DNA of 64,000 bases, from positions 30,604-94,603 of the forward strand of contig CAWGQZ010000029.1 in assembly GCA_963824805.1 (NCBI GenBank). Direction: 5' to 3'. Numbering within the stretch: position 1 is the stretch's first letter; the number at the start of each line of letters is the position of its first letter. Positions 27,190-36,485 of the stretch are shown here, in pieces. Below the pieces are notes generated by a model. It saw nothing but the letters and a program-made list of their open reading frames with translations, searched no databases and was not told where the DNA came from. A program made the position numbers and the translations under genes. The DNA is from DATBAT01 sp963824805 (GTDB lineage: Bacteria; Acidobacteriota; Terriglobia; Terriglobales; Acidobacteriaceae).

Positions 27190-27381
27190 TCACGGGGGGG
27201 TCAGATGAGGCATCCGCGGATCGATCGGTTCACGTTTCTTGGCATTGATCCCGGTCGAATTTCTTGCCGAGGGAGTTTTGCCTTCGCGTCCGGGTTCGGT
27301 GCCGTAGATCGACCACTCCTCTCCTTTGCGAGTGCCTGGAACGTGAGAAGGAGAATCGGGCTTTGTGTCTTGCCTTGGCAT
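27190..27381 (-). CDS. 63-aa hydrophilic peptide of the hydrogenase locus
   Basis: ATG at 27381 with GAGGA 8 bases ahead. The peptide is Pro/Gly/Arg-rich and probably disordered: GTRKGEEWSIYGTEPGRE, then ARNSTGINAKKREPIDPRMP and HLTPP. The REPIDPRMPHL ending recalls short genes that follow the large subunit in other group 1h clusters. Lies between the NifU-like gene (24-base gap) and the DUF5947-like gene (13-base gap), so it is within the operon. Function unknown. Confidence 0.65.
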   Translation of the reverse strand: MPRQDTKPDSPSHVPGTRKGEEWSIYGTEPGREGKTPSARNSTGINAKKREPIDPRMPHLTPP

Positions 27382-27405
27382 AATTTTCCTCGCTCTTGCG
27401 TGTGC

Positions 27406-27918
27406 CTAGCGCAATTGAACCAATTGGGGCGCCGGCACTGGCTGCTCAACAACAATTTCAGTGACTTCCGGCGCGCTCTGGTAAATGGATTTCTCCACTA
27501 CTTCCTGAAGCGATCCCAGGCCGCAAGCATGGCCCTTGGAACTTATTCGGACCTTGACCATGCTGCCGACGACATCCAGCAACTCCACCTCGCCGCCGTG
27601 CAATTTCACATAGGACCTGACTTTCTCGATGGAGTCTTTCACGCGCTCTTTCAAAGGCTCGCGGTGCAAACCGTAAAGCCCCATCAGCGCGTTGACGATT
27701 GGCTCCTTTTCCAACCTGTCTAGCAGAGACGGTTGTTCCGTTTCCACCACTTGGAGCAATCGCTCCAGGCAGTCGCCGTGCAGGCTCATTACTTCTTTTA
27801 GTAATGCTTGCACCAGCGTGCGTGCCTCGGGATCGATTAATTCCCTGGCCTTCAGCGCGAGCTGCTCGATTTCCGCAGCGCGCTGAAGGAATTCCGTTTC
27901 CTCAGATATGTGGGCCAT
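27406..27918 (-). CDS. NifU C-terminal-domain-like protein lacking the CxxC motif
   Basis: 170 aa. An all-helical N-terminal half (about residues 1-95) precedes a NifU-like domain: VRSYVKLHGGEVELLDVVGSM and then EVVEKSIYQSAPEVTEIVVE. NifU proteins hold a 2Fe-2S or 4Fe-4S cluster on a CxxC between these blocks; here the site reads KGHACGLGS with one Cys, so a classic scaffold role is doubtful. Starts 5 bases after the large-subunit gene, so it is presumably co-expressed for small-subunit assembly or electron transfer. Confidence 0.8.
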   Translation of the reverse strand: MAHISEETEFLQRAAEIEQLALKARELIDPEARTLVQALLKEVMSLHGDCLERLLQVVETEQPSLLDRLEKEPIVNALMGLYGLHREPLKERVKDSIEKVRSYVKLHGGEVELLDVVGSMVKVRISSKGHACGLGSLQEVVEKSIYQSAPEVTEIVVEQPVPAPQLVQLR

Positions 27919-27923
27919 GGGTG

Positions 27924-29720
27924 CTACTTCCCTTGAACACCAAACATGGGCGAGTGCAAGGTTTCAAGCATCTTCCCTTTCCCTAAATACATGTGTACGC
28001 CGCAGGGCAGGCAGGGGTCAAAGCTCCTCACGGCGCGCATGATGTCGATACCTTTGAAGTTCTCCGGACCGTTCTCTTCAAAGATTGGGGTGTTCTGCAC
28101 CGCGTCTTCATAGGGACCAGGAGTTCCAAAGATATCCCGCGGGGTCGCGTTCCACGGCGTCGGCGGATAGGGATGATAGTTGGCAATCTTGCCGTCGCGA
28201 ATGACGACGTGGTGCGACAACACCCCGCGCACCGCTTCGTGGAATCCGCAAGCAATCGCCTCATCAGGAACCTGAAAGTTCGACCAGGTCTTGGTGCGGC
28301 CGGCGTGCAGGTCTTCCATTGCCTTCTGGGCGAAGTGCAGAGCGCAACCCGCAGCATAGGCCTGAAAGTAAGTGCGCGCTCGGTCGCGCTCGATGGCGTT
28401 ACTCCATTGCGGAACCTTCCACTCAAACTGGGCCTCGGGCAAGGAAACCGTCTTTGGGAGATTGATCTGAACACTGTTACCGGTCGCTTTCACATAGCCG
28501 ATGTCAACCAAGCCCGCTAGCGCCGTGGCCCACAGCCGGGCAATCGGTCCACCGCCGGTATCGAGGGGAAGATATTCGCCGTTGTAATACCAGCGCGGGC
28601 ACATCACCCAGGAATAATTGCCGGTAAAGTCGCGCTTCTGAGGATGCGGGATCGTGGTCTGGTTCCAGGGATGGCGCTTGTCGACGGGATTCCCGAGAGG
28701 GTCCTGGCGGACGAAAACTTCGCCACTATCTTCCCAATCGTCGTAGAAGGAATGGCCCAGCAAAATACGGATGCCGAGATTAATTTCCACCAAGTCGGTA
28801 GTTACCAGCTTTCCGTCGATTACGATACCGGGGGTGACAAACATCGCCCGCCCCCATTCAGACATATTTTGGTAGGTGTAGTCGCACACCTTTGGGTCGT
28901 TGAATGAACCCCAACACGCCAGCAAGATCCGCCGTTGCCCTACCTTCTCGTATCCCGGCAAAGCCTCATACATGAAATCGAAGAGGTCGTCGTGCAGAGG
29001 CACGACTTTCTTCATGAACTCCACGTACTTCATAAGCCGGACGAGGTAATCGGTAAATAATTGCTGAGTTGGAACTGTGCCAACGCCACCGGGATAGAGA
29101 GTCGACGGATGCACGTGGCGGCCTTCCATTAGGCAGAACATTTCACGGGTCATGCGACTCATCACCAAGGCTTCGCGATAGAACTCGCCCGTGAATGGAT
29201 TCAGTGACGTCATGATGTCGCTGATTTTTTTGTAGCCGTGAATCCTGGCATGCGGCGCATCTTTCTTCTGCGCCTTCTCCCAAACACTAGGATTAGTCTC
29301 CTTGACCATCTTTTCGCAGAAATCCACGCCGACCAGATTGTCCTGGAAGATGTTGTGATCGAACATGTATTCGGCGGCCTCGCCAAGGTTGACGATCCAC
29401 TCGCCCAAATCTGGAGGGCGGCAACCGAACGCCATGTTCTGCGCATAAGTCGCGCAGGTGGCATGGTTATCGCCGCAGATACCGCAGATGCGGCTGGTAA
29501 TGAAATGAGCGTCGCGGGGATCTTTCCCCTTCATAAAAATGCTGTAGCCGCGAAAAATGGAAGAGGTGCTGTGGCACTCCGCAACCTGTTTGTTTTCGAA
29601 GTCGATTTTGGTAAAGATTCCCAGTGATCCGACGATGCGGGTGATCGGGTCCCAATTCATCTCTACCAGGTTGCGTTTGCCGGATGGAGTTTGTGGCATC
29701 GCTTGGGTCGTCGTTCCCAT
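27924..29720 (-). CDS. hhyL: [NiFe]-hydrogenase large subunit, group 1h type
   Basis: 598-aa catalytic subunit oxidising H2 at the Ni-Fe(CN)2CO site. The L1 motif SRICGICGDNHATCA (about residues 81-95) and the L2 motif FDPCLPCGVH (about residues 567-576) supply the four nickel cysteines. About 22 residues after the L2 His form the tail removed by the maturation protease at 24165-24662. AGGAGAAA precedes the ATG. Paired with the CxGD small subunit 32 bases upstream, it fits high-affinity, oxygen-tolerant group 1h enzymes. Confidence 0.95.
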   Translation of the reverse strand: MGTTTQAMPQTPSGKRNLVEMNWDPITRIVGSLGIFTKIDFENKQVAECHSTSSIFRGYSIFMKGKDPRDAHFITSRICGICGDNHATCATYAQNMAFGCRPPDLGEWIVNLGEAAEYMFDHNIFQDNLVGVDFCEKMVKETNPSVWEKAQKKDAPHARIHGYKKISDIMTSLNPFTGEFYREALVMSRMTREMFCLMEGRHVHPSTLYPGGVGTVPTQQLFTDYLVRLMKYVEFMKKVVPLHDDLFDFMYEALPGYEKVGQRRILLACWGSFNDPKVCDYTYQNMSEWGRAMFVTPGIVIDGKLVTTDLVEINLGIRILLGHSFYDDWEDSGEVFVRQDPLGNPVDKRHPWNQTTIPHPQKRDFTGNYSWVMCPRWYYNGEYLPLDTGGGPIARLWATALAGLVDIGYVKATGNSVQINLPKTVSLPEAQFEWKVPQWSNAIERDRARTYFQAYAAGCALHFAQKAMEDLHAGRTKTWSNFQVPDEAIACGFHEAVRGVLSHHVVIRDGKIANYHPYPPTPWNATPRDIFGTPGPYEDAVQNTPIFEENGPENFKGIDIMRAVRSFDPCLPCGVHMYLGKGKMLETLHSPMFGVQGK

Positions 29721-29752
29721 CGAAATTTCTCCTCTTTAGATTCCGGAAGTCT

Positions 29753-30847
29753 TTAGACCGGGCGCCGGTTTTGAACCGGGGCGATGTAGGTTCTCGGCTG
29801 ATAGCCGGTTGTTAGTTCACCCTTGCGATGCCGCCACTTGGGCTCTTTGTTGAGGGCGTTGTTAGTGACCTCACGCAAGGCGCGAATCATCTTTCCGTAA
29901 GAGCCGGACAAGACGGTTGAAAGGCGCGCGCCGGGAGGCTCATCCATGAAAGGCATGGCTTTGTCCGGAAAACCCGGCATGGTGCAGGCAATGCAGATTC
30001 CGCCCACGTTGGGGCACCCTCCAATGCCACGCATCCAGCCGCGCTTGGTGACGTTGCAATTGACTACCGGGCCCCAGCAGCCCAACTTCACGATGCACTT
30101 GGGGGATCCGTACTCGAGGGCGAAATCTCCTTGCTCGTAGTAGCCGGCGCGGTCGCAACCTTCGTGGACGGTCTTTCCGAAAAGCCAGGTGGGGCGAAGT
30201 TGGTCGTCAAGCGGAATTACAGGGGCCATTCCCGCCGCCATGTAGACCAGGTACAGCAGCGTCTCCGTCATGTTGTCAGGCTGCACCGGACAGCCAGGGA
30301 CATTGACGATGGGAAATCCGCCAGCCGAGCGGAAGTTCCAGCCAAGATAATCGGCCAAGCCCATGGCTCCGGTGGGATTGCCGGCCATCGCATGAATGCC
30401 CCCGTAGGTTGCACAGGTTCCGGCAGCAACGACAGCCAGCGCCTTGGGAGCCAGACGGTCGATCCATTCGGTCGTCTTTATCGGCTGGCCGCTAATCGGG
30501 TCGGTTCCCTGCGCCGCCCAGTAGCCTTCCGCTTTGATCTTTTCGTTGGGGATGGAGCCTTCCACCACAAATACGAACGGATCGAGACGACCAGCTTCAG
30601 CCTCGTAAAAAAACTTCATGAAGTCGTCACCGTTCTCGTAGGCGAGCACGGGGTTGTGCAGGGCGACTTTAGGGAGCCCCGGGATCGCCCCCAGAATCAG
30701 ATCCTCAATGCTGGGCTGCTCCGCGGCCGTCACTGACACGGAATCTCCGTCGCAACTAAGACCTGCAGTCAGCCAGACAACGTGAACCTCACTGGGCGTG
30801 GAACGCTTCGGCGAAGTTTTCCCCATGGAGATAGGTTGGGAAGGCAT
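29753..30847 (-). CDS. hhyS: [NiFe]-hydrogenase small subunit, group 1h type (Asp-ligated proximal cluster)
   Basis: 364-aa iron-sulfur subunit. The first ligand pair reads LSCDGDSVS: CxGD replaces the usual CxGC, the known feature of group 1h enzymes in which Asp ligates the proximal cluster. GTCATYGG, NVPGCPVQPDN, then later clusters around HEGCDRAGYYEQGDF, KLGCWGPVVNCN, GGCPNVGGICIACTMPGF supply the rest. No twin-arginine signal is present, so the dimer should stay on the cytoplasmic side. Strong AGGAG before ATG 30847. Confidence 0.95.
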   Translation of the reverse strand: MPSQPISMGKTSPKRSTPSEVHVVWLTAGLSCDGDSVSVTAAEQPSIEDLILGAIPGLPKVALHNPVLAYENGDDFMKFFYEAEAGRLDPFVFVVEGSIPNEKIKAEGYWAAQGTDPISGQPIKTTEWIDRLAPKALAVVAAGTCATYGGIHAMAGNPTGAMGLADYLGWNFRSAGGFPIVNVPGCPVQPDNMTETLLYLVYMAAGMAPVIPLDDQLRPTWLFGKTVHEGCDRAGYYEQGDFALEYGSPKCIVKLGCWGPVVNCNVTKRGWMRGIGGCPNVGGICIACTMPGFPDKAMPFMDEPPGARLSTVLSGSYGKMIRALREVTNNALNKEPKWRHRKGELTTGYQPRTYIAPVQNRRPV

Positions 30848-31134
30848 TAGTTTCTCCTAGCTGGCCCACGGACTGGGGTGCCAGTCGCATGACCCGAAAG
30901 TTGGCGCGAGTGAAGTTACCGAGTAAGAGAGAGGGCAACAGTTAGGGTGTAGAACCGCTCGGAAGCGACGTGCTGGAGGGCCGGACTTCATGCGCCTCGA
31001 GTTGCCAGCTTGCGCTGACTTTACAGAAACAGAACCGAAAAAGAGAGGAATCTATTCGAGCCCTTCGCGAGGGCCGAATTAAACCCCGGGAGACGGGATT
31101 AGAGATGTCAGAAAATCGAGAGGGGGTTGCCCTG
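30848..31134 (-). promoter_or_regulatory. 287-base gap before hhyS with strong hairpin; probable promoter region
   Basis: The only long gap in the hydrogenase locus. A near-perfect palindrome at 31054-31079 (GCCCT/AGGGC core, flanked by ATTCG/CGAAT with one bulge) lies just past hypE and may terminate or attenuate the hyp transcript. The remaining 200 bases are likely to hold the hhySL promoter, but I could not place -10/-35 or -24/-12 boxes with confidence. Confidence 0.4.
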
Positions 31135-32250
31135 TTAACAAATTCGCGGCAGTTGTTCTCCGAATAGCGTATCTAGCACTCGGGTGCCACCAATTTCAGT
31201 TTTCATCAGAACCATTCCGGGATGTTCGGAAACCACTTCGCCGACAATGCAGGCGCCGGTTCCGTGTTGATGAATACGCATCCGCTCCAAAATCGCGCTG
31301 GCGGCATCCGGGGCCACAATTGCCAAAAGCTTTCCTTCATTGGCCACGAACAGTGGATCCAGACCGAGAATCTCACACGCGCCTTTGACCGTATCCCGCA
31401 CGGGAATGGCGGTTTCATTCAGGCGAATTCCTACTTTCGAACGTGCAGCAATCTCATTAAGAGTGGTTGCCACCCCGCCGCGAGTAGGATCGCGCAAGGC
31501 ATGAATGTTCGGGCTAGCCTCCAGCATGGCTGCTACTAGGCCGTGCAGGGCTGCCGTATCACTGCGAATCTCTCCTTCAAATTCCAGGTTCTCTCTTTGA
31601 GAGAGAATGGCCATACCGTGGTCCCCGATGTAACCGCTAAGTATTACGACATCTCCCGGACGTGCGTTGGCGGCCGAGATATTCACAGCGCCTTCGACCA
31701 GCCCAATGCCTGTAGTTGTGATAAATATCTTGTCCCCTTTACCACGATTGACGACCTTAGTATCGCCGGTAACCAACTGAACTCCCGCAGAAGCCGCCGC
31801 CCTCTGCATGGAGGTGACCACGCGCCGCAGTTCGTCCATGGTCAATCCTTCTTCCAGAATGAACGCAGCGGATAAATAGAGAGGCCGGGCGCCGCTCATC
31901 GCCAGATCGTTGACTGTCCCGTTAATCGCCAGATCACCAATATCCCCGCCGGCAAAGAAAATGGGGGTGACGACAAATGAGTCGGTAGTGAAGGCCAATC
32001 GCGATCCGCCGATTTCGAGCACCGCCTGATCGTCCAGACGCTCGAGAATAGGATTAGTGAAGGCAGGCAGAAACAGCTTTTCAATCAGTTCCGCCGTAAG
32101 TTTTCCTCCGCTGCCATGTCCGAGCACGACCTGCTTGTGATCGAAAATCGGCGTGGGACAGACCGCACCAGGCATAGCGCTGCTCTTGCTCGACGGCTCG
32201 AGCGGATCTTGAACAACAACCGCGTCTATCTCTTTTGAGGACGGGCTCAT
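31135..32250 (-). CDS. hypE: Hydrogenase maturation protein HypE
   Basis: Dehydrates the HypF-loaded carbamoyl group on its C-terminal Cys to thiocyanate for the Fe cyanide ligands. From ATG 32250 (372 aa), overlapping the hypD stop in ATGA fashion. GHGSGGKLT near residue 42, DSFVVTPIFFAGGDIGDLA, and RDPTRGGVATTLNEIA are AIRS-fold signatures; the chain ends PRIC, with the catalytic terminal Cys. About 35 N-terminal residues before the fold are extra. Confidence 0.95.
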   Translation of the reverse strand: MSPSSKEIDAVVVQDPLEPSSKSSAMPGAVCPTPIFDHKQVVLGHGSGGKLTAELIEKLFLPAFTNPILERLDDQAVLEIGGSRLAFTTDSFVVTPIFFAGGDIGDLAINGTVNDLAMSGARPLYLSAAFILEEGLTMDELRRVVTSMQRAAASAGVQLVTGDTKVVNRGKGDKIFITTTGIGLVEGAVNISAANARPGDVVILSGYIGDHGMAILSQRENLEFEGEIRSDTAALHGLVAAMLEASPNIHALRDPTRGGVATTLNEIAARSKVGIRLNETAIPVRDTVKGACEILGLDPLFVANEGKLLAIVAPDAASAILERMRIHQHGTGACIVGEVVSEHPGMVLMKTEIGGTRVLDTLFGEQLPRIC

Positions 32251-33389
32251 GCCACTCCGCCTGGGGAAGGCGCCGCGATAGAAACGAGTTCCGGCTCCTT
32301 CTTTAAATGGCGCCCATAGGTGTAATAAGCGGCGCAAGAGCCTTCGGCGGAAACCATGGTCGCGCCCAGCGGATTCTGGGGAGTACAAAGCGTTCCGAAG
32401 GCGGTGCAGTCATGAGGCTTCTTGATACCACGCAAAATCTGGCCGCTGATGCAGATCTCAGGTTCCTTGGTATCGATCTCGCCTACATCAAACAGCCGTT
32501 CGGCGTCATGCTCGCGGAACTCGGAACGCAATTGAAGTCCACTTGCAGGAATGTTGCCAACTCCTCGCCACTTCCGGTCACTCACCTCGAAGACATCCTC
32601 TACCAATTTCTGGGCCGCACGGTTCCCTTCGCGTCCAAGTACCCGGGCATACTGGTTTTCCACGACATTGCGCCCTGCTTCGAGCAAGCGCACGGTCATC
32701 AATGTTCCCTGCAGAAGGTCAAGGGGCTCGAAACCAGTAATGACAATTGGGACGTGGTAGCGCTCGGCGATCGGCTCGTAATCGCTGTAGCCGACGATCG
32801 TGCACACATGGCCTGGGCCAAGGAATCCCTGCACGCGATTTTGAGATGAATCCAAAATGAATGAGATGGCCGGCGGAACAAGCACATGCGAAACCAGCAC
32901 CGAGACGTTCTTGATGCCTTCCTGGTGAGCCCGCCACACCAGCATGGCGTTCGCCGGAGCCGTGGTCTCGAAACCAATGGCAAAAAACACCACCATCTTG
33001 TCCGGATTGGCGCGTGCGATCTTGATGCAATCAAGCGGCGAGTAGACAATCCGCACGTCACCACCTTGCGATTTGATGGAAAATAAGTCACCTTCGGAGC
33101 CGGGAACACGTAGCATGTCACCAAAGGAGCAGAAAATAACCTCCTGCTGGCGCGCGATGGCGTGCGCCTTATCGATCATTTCGAGTGGTGTGACACATAC
33201 CGGACAGCCCGGCCCGTGCACCAGCTCAATTCCCTCCGGCAGCAGGAAATCGATTCCGTGCTTCACGATGGAGTGGGTTTGGCCCCCGCACACCTCCATA
33301 ATGACCCACGGCCGGGTTTGCACCTTGCGAATCTCGTTGACTACTTTTTGCGCGAGCTTTCCGTCGCGATATTCATCCAGATATTTCAT
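32247..33389 (-). CDS. hypD: Hydrogenase maturation protein HypD
   Basis: 380-aa Fe-S scaffold that, with HypC, assembles Fe(CN)2CO. EVCGGQTHSIVKHG (about residues 33-46), HGPGCPVCVTP and FAIGFETTAP are conserved blocks; the C-terminal cysteine set in EICISGQILRGIKKP with HDCTAFGTLCTP binds the 4Fe-4S cluster. Overlaps hypC and hypE by 4 bases each. Confidence 0.96.
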   Translation of the reverse strand: MKYLDEYRDGKLAQKVVNEIRKVQTRPWVIMEVCGGQTHSIVKHGIDFLLPEGIELVHGPGCPVCVTPLEMIDKAHAIARQQEVIFCSFGDMLRVPGSEGDLFSIKSQGGDVRIVYSPLDCIKIARANPDKMVVFFAIGFETTAPANAMLVWRAHQEGIKNVSVLVSHVLVPPAISFILDSSQNRVQGFLGPGHVCTIVGYSDYEPIAERYHVPIVITGFEPLDLLQGTLMTVRLLEAGRNVVENQYARVLGREGNRAAQKLVEDVFEVSDRKWRGVGNIPASGLQLRSEFREHDAERLFDVGEIDTKEPEICISGQILRGIKKPHDCTAFGTLCTPQNPLGATMVSAEGSCAAYYTYGRHLKKEPELVSIAAPSPGGVA

Positions 33390-33667
33390 TGCGGCTTACC
33401 TCCAGCGGGGGCTTCATCCACCTCCGGCGCATCCAGTTCGGAAAGCTGGTCCATTTGCTCGAGCAACTCGTAGGTGCGACGGGCTTCTTCTTCGTCAACC
33501 ACACTGATAGCGAAGCCGACGTGCACCAGAACATACTGGCCTATCTGAGCATCGGGGACATATTCCAGACAGGCCTCACGCACGATCCCGCCGAATTGCA
33601 CGCGAGCCATTCGCATTCCCTGCCGCTCGAATTGCTCAATCACTCTACCGGGAATTGCCAGACACAT
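33386..33667 (-). CDS. hypC: Hydrogenase assembly chaperone HypC
   Basis: 93-aa chaperone beginning MCLAIPGRVIEQ; Cys2 carries the Fe(CN)2CO unit between HypD and the large subunit. VHVGFAISVVDEEEA is the usual core; the C-terminal tail (about 15 residues) is acidic and Pro-rich. GGGGAGAT precedes the ATG, which lies within the 3' end of hypF (23-base overlap). Confidence 0.94.
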   Translation of the reverse strand: MCLAIPGRVIEQFERQGMRMARVQFGGIVREACLEYVPDAQIGQYVLVHVGFAISVVDEEEARRTYELLEQMDQLSELDAPEVDEAPAGGKPQ

Positions 33668-35994
33668 AAGTATCTCCCCGTTGCAAAACTGCGTTTGCGA
33701 TTGCTACCTGGCCCAATGCTATACCGCCATCATTTGCCGGTACCCGGGAGTGCAGGAAGACCTCAAAGCCGCAGCCTCGAAGATGTTCCACGCTACGTTC
33801 CGTTAAGTATTTGTTTTGAAAGACGCCACCGCTGAGGCAGACCTGTTTCAGGCCGCCACTTGCGCGAATTCGCCGGCACGTTTCCACGATGGCATCCACG
33901 ACAGTGTTGTGAAACCGGGCGGAGATTACATCCAGCGGCTCGGATGCACGAAAGTCGCGCACGGTAGCCTGGATCGTAGAACGAAAATCGACTTCTTCAG
34001 AAGGCGAAATTTCAAACGGGTAGGAATTGTCGTCAGCTGCCAGCCAGGCATTCCAGTTCGATCGCGGCTTGTCCTTCAAAGGTGACACGCTGGCGCAATC
34101 CGAGAATCGATGCGACTGCGTCGAACAGTCTTCCACAGGAAGAGGTCTGAATGACGCTAAACTTTCGTCGCAGCATCGCATCCACAACGGTAAATTCTTT
34201 CACCGGAATCGCATTCATGGCCGGCAAGCCGTCAGGAATGTCCGCGCCGAAGGCATCGCGCAGGTAGCTCAGGGCGGAACGCCAGGGCTGTCGAATTGCA
34301 GCGTCGCCGCCGGCCAACGGAATGTAGCGGAAATGAGCCCGCCGCTCGAAGCCGCTAAAGTCGGCTTCCAGGAACTCACCCCCCCAAATTTGGCCATCGG
34401 TTCCGTAACCGGTCCCGTCGAGTGCCACGCCGATTACGGGACCGCAAAGACCGTTCTCCGCCATGCAACTGGCGACGTGAGCATGATGGTGCTGCACTCC
34501 GACCGACGGCAGCCCGGTCTGCAGTGCGAATCGGGTACTCATATATTGCGGATGAAGGTCGTAAGCAACCGTCGCCGGTTCCACTCGAAACAATTTCTTT
34601 AGATTGTGCAGGCTCTCCTCGAAGAATCGCAGGGTTTCGTAGTTTTCCAGATCGCCGATGTGCTGGCTGAGGATCGCATAGCGGTCTTTGGTGAGGCAAA
34701 AGGTATTCTTGAGTTCGGCCCCGCTTCCCAGAATGGGATGCATCGGTCTCTTAAGATCCACGGTGAATGGCGCATGACCCCGAGAACGTCGACCCACTCT
34801 CGATTGGCCCGAGATGCTGCGCACCACGGAATCATCGACCCGCATGTAGATATCCCGATTGTGAAAAAGTAACCAGTCGGCGATCGCACTTAACCTTTGC
34901 CAGGCTTCCTCATTTTGGATAACGATTGGCTCCTCGTTGAGGTTGCCGCTGGTCATTACCAGCGCAGGGAACTCGGGAGCGCCGGGCGATTCTCCGAAAA
35001 TGAGGTAGTGAAGCGGGGTATAGGGCAGCATCACACCCAAGGTGTTGTTGCCGGGTGCGATCTCGGCCGGGAGTGCGGCTTCTGGATGGCGACGCAGAAT
35101 AACGATAGGCCGCTGAAGACTCAGGAGTGCCTCGCGGTCCCCCGGCGTAACCGCGCAAAGGGCTTCGGCGACACCAATATCAGGCACCATCACGGCGAAA
35201 GGTTTGTCGCTGCGGCGCTTGCGCTGACGCAATCGAGATAATGCCTTCGCATTGGAAGCGTCGCACGCTAAATGAAACCCACCCATGCCCCGAATCGCAA
35301 TGATTTGTCCTTCGTGCAGAAGACCACGGACCTGGGCCAGAATCGAAAGCGATGACACTCCGGTTGCAAACTTAATATCCGAAAAAGATCCGCCTGATTG
35401 GACCAGAGAGAGACCGGGTCCGCATTCCGAGCAAGCATTCGGCTGAGCGTGAAAACGCCGGTCGGTGGGATCGTGGTACTCCGCCAGGCAGGTCTGGCAC
35501 ATTTCAAATGCCGCCATGGTTGTGAAGGGGCGGTCGTAGGGAATGTCGCGAATGATGGTGAAGCGGGGCCCGCAATTCGTGCAATTAGTGAATGGATATC
35601 CGAAGCGTCGATTTGCCGGATCAGTGAAGTCCTTCAGACAATCTGCACAAGTTCCGACATCCGGCGACACCAAAGCAAACTCGTTCTCCTGATTGACGCT
35701 CTCGCGGATGATGAAATCGGAATACCCAAAAAGAGGCAGTTCATTGAGGTCTATAGACTCGATCAGCGCCAGTGGAGGCGGATCTTGCTTTAAAGTTTCC
35801 AAAAACTGCTGAATTGCAGTTTGTTCGCCCTCTAACTCCATATCTACGCCCGAGGTGGAATTAAGCACGAATCCGCGAAGCCCAAGCCTTTTTACCAGAT
35901 TGAAAACAAAAGGCCGGAATCCGACTCCTTGCACAATTCCCTGCACCTGAATTCGGGTCCGTACTTCGGCGGCTTGGGAGATGCTCGCCATCAC
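33645..35994 (-). CDS. hypF: Carbamoyltransferase HypF (one frameshift)
   Basis: Supplies the carbamoyl group for Fe cyanide ligands. Domains in order: acylphosphatase (VQGIVQGVGFRPFVFN), two zinc fingers (CADC...CTNC and CQTC...CSEC), YrdC-like, and a Kae1-like domain (GVQHHHAHVASCMAENG). The first frame stops at 34033 after ELECLAGS, but the C-terminus (DDNSYPFEIS, CLSGGVFQNKYLTE, NDGGIALGQ) continues in another frame. Dropping one base of the CC at 34040-34041 restores about 783 aa, a normal length. First gene of the locus. Confidence 0.92.
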
Positions 35995-36224
35995 TACTCA
36001 GGCGGGTCTAGAAATCAACAGGGTTGCATGCGAACCTCCAAACTTTACCACAGTGGTTAAGACGGCGCAGAAGGGGGTCGCAGAACAAAGCCTGGAGGCT
36101 CAGCACTGAGGATGCAAGACCAACTACTGAGTCCGGCATCTGACGGAGGAGTAAAAGTAATTGTGTTGGCCCGCCAACATAACCAGGTTTGGCGCCATCA
36201 CAAGGCGGTACGGGAAAGGATGAG

Positions 36225-36485
36225 ATGTCCAATCCCTTTAGTCCCAACTACGAAGCTAAACAAGCGAGAAAATTCCGGATGCTGGCTGCGATGTTTGAAA
36301 GCGCCGACACCATGGGCCTTTGCGAACGCTTCGCGATTCTCGCAGTTCTCTCGGAACAGAAGGCCAGGGTCTTAAAAGAATTGGAAGATGTATCGGCGTC
36401 GGATTCGATGGACTCGAAGACGCAAGCCAAGCTCGACTGGCCCACGGTGGAGTTGCGCACCCGAAACAAATCGCACGAGAACTGA
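36225..36485 (+). CDS. Hypothetical protein, 86 aa
   Basis: ATG at 36225 with AGGATGAG upstream. The protein starts MSNPFSPNYEAKQARKF, then two predicted amphipathic helices (MLAAMFESADTMGLCERFAIL and AVLSEQKARVLKELEDV) and a polar tail. Soluble, one Cys, no known domain. Divergent from the hydrogenase locus, about 230 bases from hypF. Confidence 0.5.
   Translation: MSNPFSPNYEAKQARKFRMLAAMFESADTMGLCERFAILAVLSEQKARVLKELEDVSASDSMDSKTQAKLDWPTVELRTRNKSHEN

Noticed and set aside
30131..30736. Plus-strand open frame of 201 codons
   Set aside because: Antisense shadow of the hydrogenase small subunit.
30848..31134. Sigma-54 promoter for hhyS
   Set aside because: A TGGCA...GC candidate has the wrong spacing between the GG and GC elements.
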